Of a DNA stretch of 10,731 nucleotides, positions 9,901 to 10,731 are shown one piece after another. The stretch comes from DAOMNN01 sp050486545 (GTDB lineage Bacteria > Pseudomonadota > Gammaproteobacteria > Burkholderiales > Rhodocyclaceae), in assembly GCA_050486545.1 (NCBI GenBank), contig JBJHDM010000084.1, forward strand, positions 1 through 10,731, read 5' to 3'. The notes under the pieces were generated by a model that did no database searches, was not told the DNA's origin, and saw only the letters and a program-made list of their open reading frames with translations. The stretch's first letter is position 1. The number at the start of each line of letters is the position of its first letter. A program made the translations under genes and the position numbers.

Positions 9901-9914
9901 TTGATCCGAGCCAA
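9901..9914 (+). promoter_or_regulatory. Candidate FNR/DNR-family box 1 upstream of nirS
   Basis: TTGAT-CCGA-GCCAA matches the FNR/ANR/DNR consensus TTGAT-N4-ATCAA perfectly in the left half and at 3 of 5 in the right half. nirS promoters in pseudomonads and other denitrifiers are activated by DNR-type regulators through such sites. The centre lies about 106 nt before the nirS start codon. Confidence 0.35.
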
Positions 9915-9918
9915 AATC

Positions 9919-9932
9919 TTGACGCAGGTTAA
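9919..9932 (+). promoter_or_regulatory. Candidate FNR/DNR-family box 2 upstream of nirS
   Basis: TTGAC-GCAG-GTTAA is a near-dyad (4 of 5 arm pairs) with the FNR-family spacing. If its centre is at -41.5, as in a class II activated promoter, transcription would start near 9967 and the -10 region would fall on the AT-rich ACAAATTA (9954-9961). That fits better than box 1 in the same role. Confidence 0.38.
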
Positions 9933-9998
9933 AGACACACTGCTCTCAGGGGAACAAATTACGAACTGGCTACAGCAAGCCACATTCGGCGATTTCTG

Positions 9999-10006
9999 AA
10001 GGGAGA
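9999..10006 (+). promoter_or_regulatory. Strong ribosome-binding site of nirS
   Basis: AAGGGAGA lies 7-8 nt before the ATG at 10014 and fixes that start. It is the best Shine-Dalgarno sequence in the window, which suits a highly expressed respiratory enzyme. Confidence 0.8.
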
Positions 10007-10013
10007 TTTGACA

Positions 10014-10731
10014 ATGCAACTGAAACTTCGCAAGAGCTACACTGCAATGCTCGCGGCCATGGTGGTCAGCGGGATGGCGGCGGGCTCCGCTGTCGCGTCC
10101 GAGCCCACGCTCACCAAGGAGCAGTTCGACCGTGCGACCCTGCTGTACTTCCAGCAGTGTGCCGGCTGTCACGGCGTGCTGCGCAAGGGCGCAACCGGCA
10201 AGAGCCTCGAGCCGGAACCCATGCTCAAGCTCGGCCAGCAGCGTCTCGAGCGCATCATCGCGCTGGGCACCGAAGGCGGCATGAACAACTTCGACAACAT
10301 CTACTCGCCCGAAGACATCGCACTGCTGGCGACCTACATCCAGATGGAGCCCCCGATTCCGCCGGAGCGCAACATCACTCAGATGAAGGAAAGCGTCAAG
10401 CGCTTCGTCGAGCTGAAGGACTACCCGACCAAGCCGATGCACGGCCGCAACTGGCAGAACTTCTTCCTGGCGATCGAGCGTGACCACGGTTCGGTTGCCG
10501 TTGTCGACGGCGACACCTACGAGCTCGTTTCCCGCGTCCCGACCGGCTACGCCGTGCACGTGATGAAGGGCGTCGAGAACAACAAGGCCGTCAAGCACCC
10601 GAATCCGGAACAGATCGGCCGCTTCTGGTACACGATGGGCCGCGACGGCAAGGTCACCAAGATCGACCTGTGGCAGGTTCCCGAGAAGATGCTCGTCGGT
10701 GAAGTTCAGGTCGCCTACGACGCTCGCGATG
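10014..10731 (+). CDS. nirS: Cytochrome cd1 nitrite reductase NirS (NO-forming), 3'-truncated by the window end
   Basis: Reduces nitrite to nitric oxide in the periplasm during denitrification (EC 1.7.2.1), using electrons from cytochrome c or azurin-type donors. About 239 of the expected roughly 560-600 residues are present. A Sec signal peptide ends at AVA (26-28). The N-terminal cytochrome c domain has the heme site CAGCH (49-53) inside QCAGCHGVLRKGATGK, which is nearly word-for-word the NirS signature, and Met90 in GGMNNF is the likely distal heme c ligand. The beta-propeller that holds heme d1 begins with VAVVDGDTYELV (161-172), and His182 in TGYAVHV corresponds to the axial d1 ligand. 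After this His, residues 184-203 are longer than I recall in Pseudomonas NirS before the GRDGKVTKIDLW strand. NirN is a paralogue with a similar layout, but the CAGCHGVLRKGATGK match and strong ribosome-binding site favour NirS. The remaining catalytic His residues lie beyond the window. Confidence 0.92.
   Translation, partial: MQLKLRKSYTAMLAAMVVSGMAAGSAVASEPTLTKEQFDRATLLYFQQCAGCHGVLRKGATGKSLEPEPMLKLGQQRLERIIALGTEGGMNNFDNIYSPEDIALLATYIQMEPPIPPERNITQMKESVKRFVELKDYPTKPMHGRNWQNFFLAIERDHGSVAVVDGDTYELVSRVPTGYAVHVMKGVENNKAVKHPNPEQIGRFWYTMGRDGKVTKIDLWQVPEKMLVGEVQVAYDARD

Larger units (their letters stand above)
9654..10013 (+). other. 360-nt non-coding leader upstream of nirS
   Basis: No convincing gene is seen here. 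An open frame enters from inside the transglycosylase gene and stops at 9999, and a 34-codon ATG frame starts at 9732; neither has protein-like features I can defend. The stretch holds a CCCCGG...CCGGGG inverted repeat (9697-9702 with 9724-9729), a GGGGG-AGGA-CCCCC hairpin (9858-9871), two FNR/DNR-like dyads (9901-9932), an AT-rich patch (9954-9961) and a strong ribosome-binding site. Base composition from about 9880 onward is visibly less GC-rich than the flanking genes, as expected for a promoter. Confidence 0.6.

Noticed and set aside
9529..9999. Plus-strand frame running from inside the transglycosylase gene through the leader, ending just before nirS
   Set aside because: Its first part is an out-of-frame reading of the peptidoglycan-binding domain. 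The tail (KILTQVKDTLLSGEQ) looks mildly protein-like, but it overlaps the candidate promoter and has no start or ribosome-binding site of its own.
9471..10598. 375-codon minus-strand frame across the transglycosylase end, leader and nirS
   Set aside because: It crosses two convincing plus-strand genes and their promoter region and shows no domain of its own.

Overview
The window is GC-rich and densely coded. It looks like the chromosome of a denitrifying proteobacterium. Gram-negative origin is supported by a periplasmic lytic transglycosylase, a five-component peptide importer arrangement of the enterobacterial yejABEF type, and a cytochrome cd1 nitrite reductase. A gamma- or betaproteobacterium is my best guess, but the genus cannot be read from the sequence.

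Layout, left to right. (1) Bases 1-2171 (+): the 3' part of a membrane-bound diguanylate cyclase, with the end of a periplasmic sensor domain, one membrane segment, three PAS-like domains and an intact GGDEF domain with an inhibitory I-site. (2) Bases 2204-8321 (-): a tightly packed four-gene operon, read right to left, that encodes an oligopeptide-type ABC importer in yejA-yejB-yejE-yejF order: solute-binding protein, two permeases, and a fused double ATPase. Junctions are a 7-nt gap, an 8-nt overlap and a 4-nt GTGA overlap. (3) Bases 8322-8465: a 144-nt divergent intergenic region. (4) Bases 8466-9653 (+): a soluble periplasmic MltB-type lytic murein transglycosylase with a C-terminal peptidoglycan-binding domain. 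(5) Bases 9654-10013: a 360-nt non-coding leader, relatively AT-rich at its 3' end, with two FNR/DNR-like dyads. (6) Bases 10014-10731 (+): the 5' part of nirS, running off the window.

How the parts may work together. The transglycosylase would release muropeptides in the periplasm, and the divergently transcribed Yej-like importer is of a type known to carry peptides, microcin C and, in Agrobacterium, muropeptides. The pair therefore suggests cell-wall turnover and recycling. nirS reduces nitrite to nitric oxide in the periplasm and appears to have its own anaerobic/nitrogen-oxide-responsive promoter. The diguanylate cyclase is convergent with the importer and is probably only a neighbour.

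The most unusual features are in the importer. The binding protein has no cleavable signal or lipobox, but a membrane anchor followed by a clean heptad-repeat stalk. Both permeases carry extra hydrophobic segments not found in the usual YejB/YejE architecture. I found no CRISPR array, tRNA, rRNA or insertion sequence.
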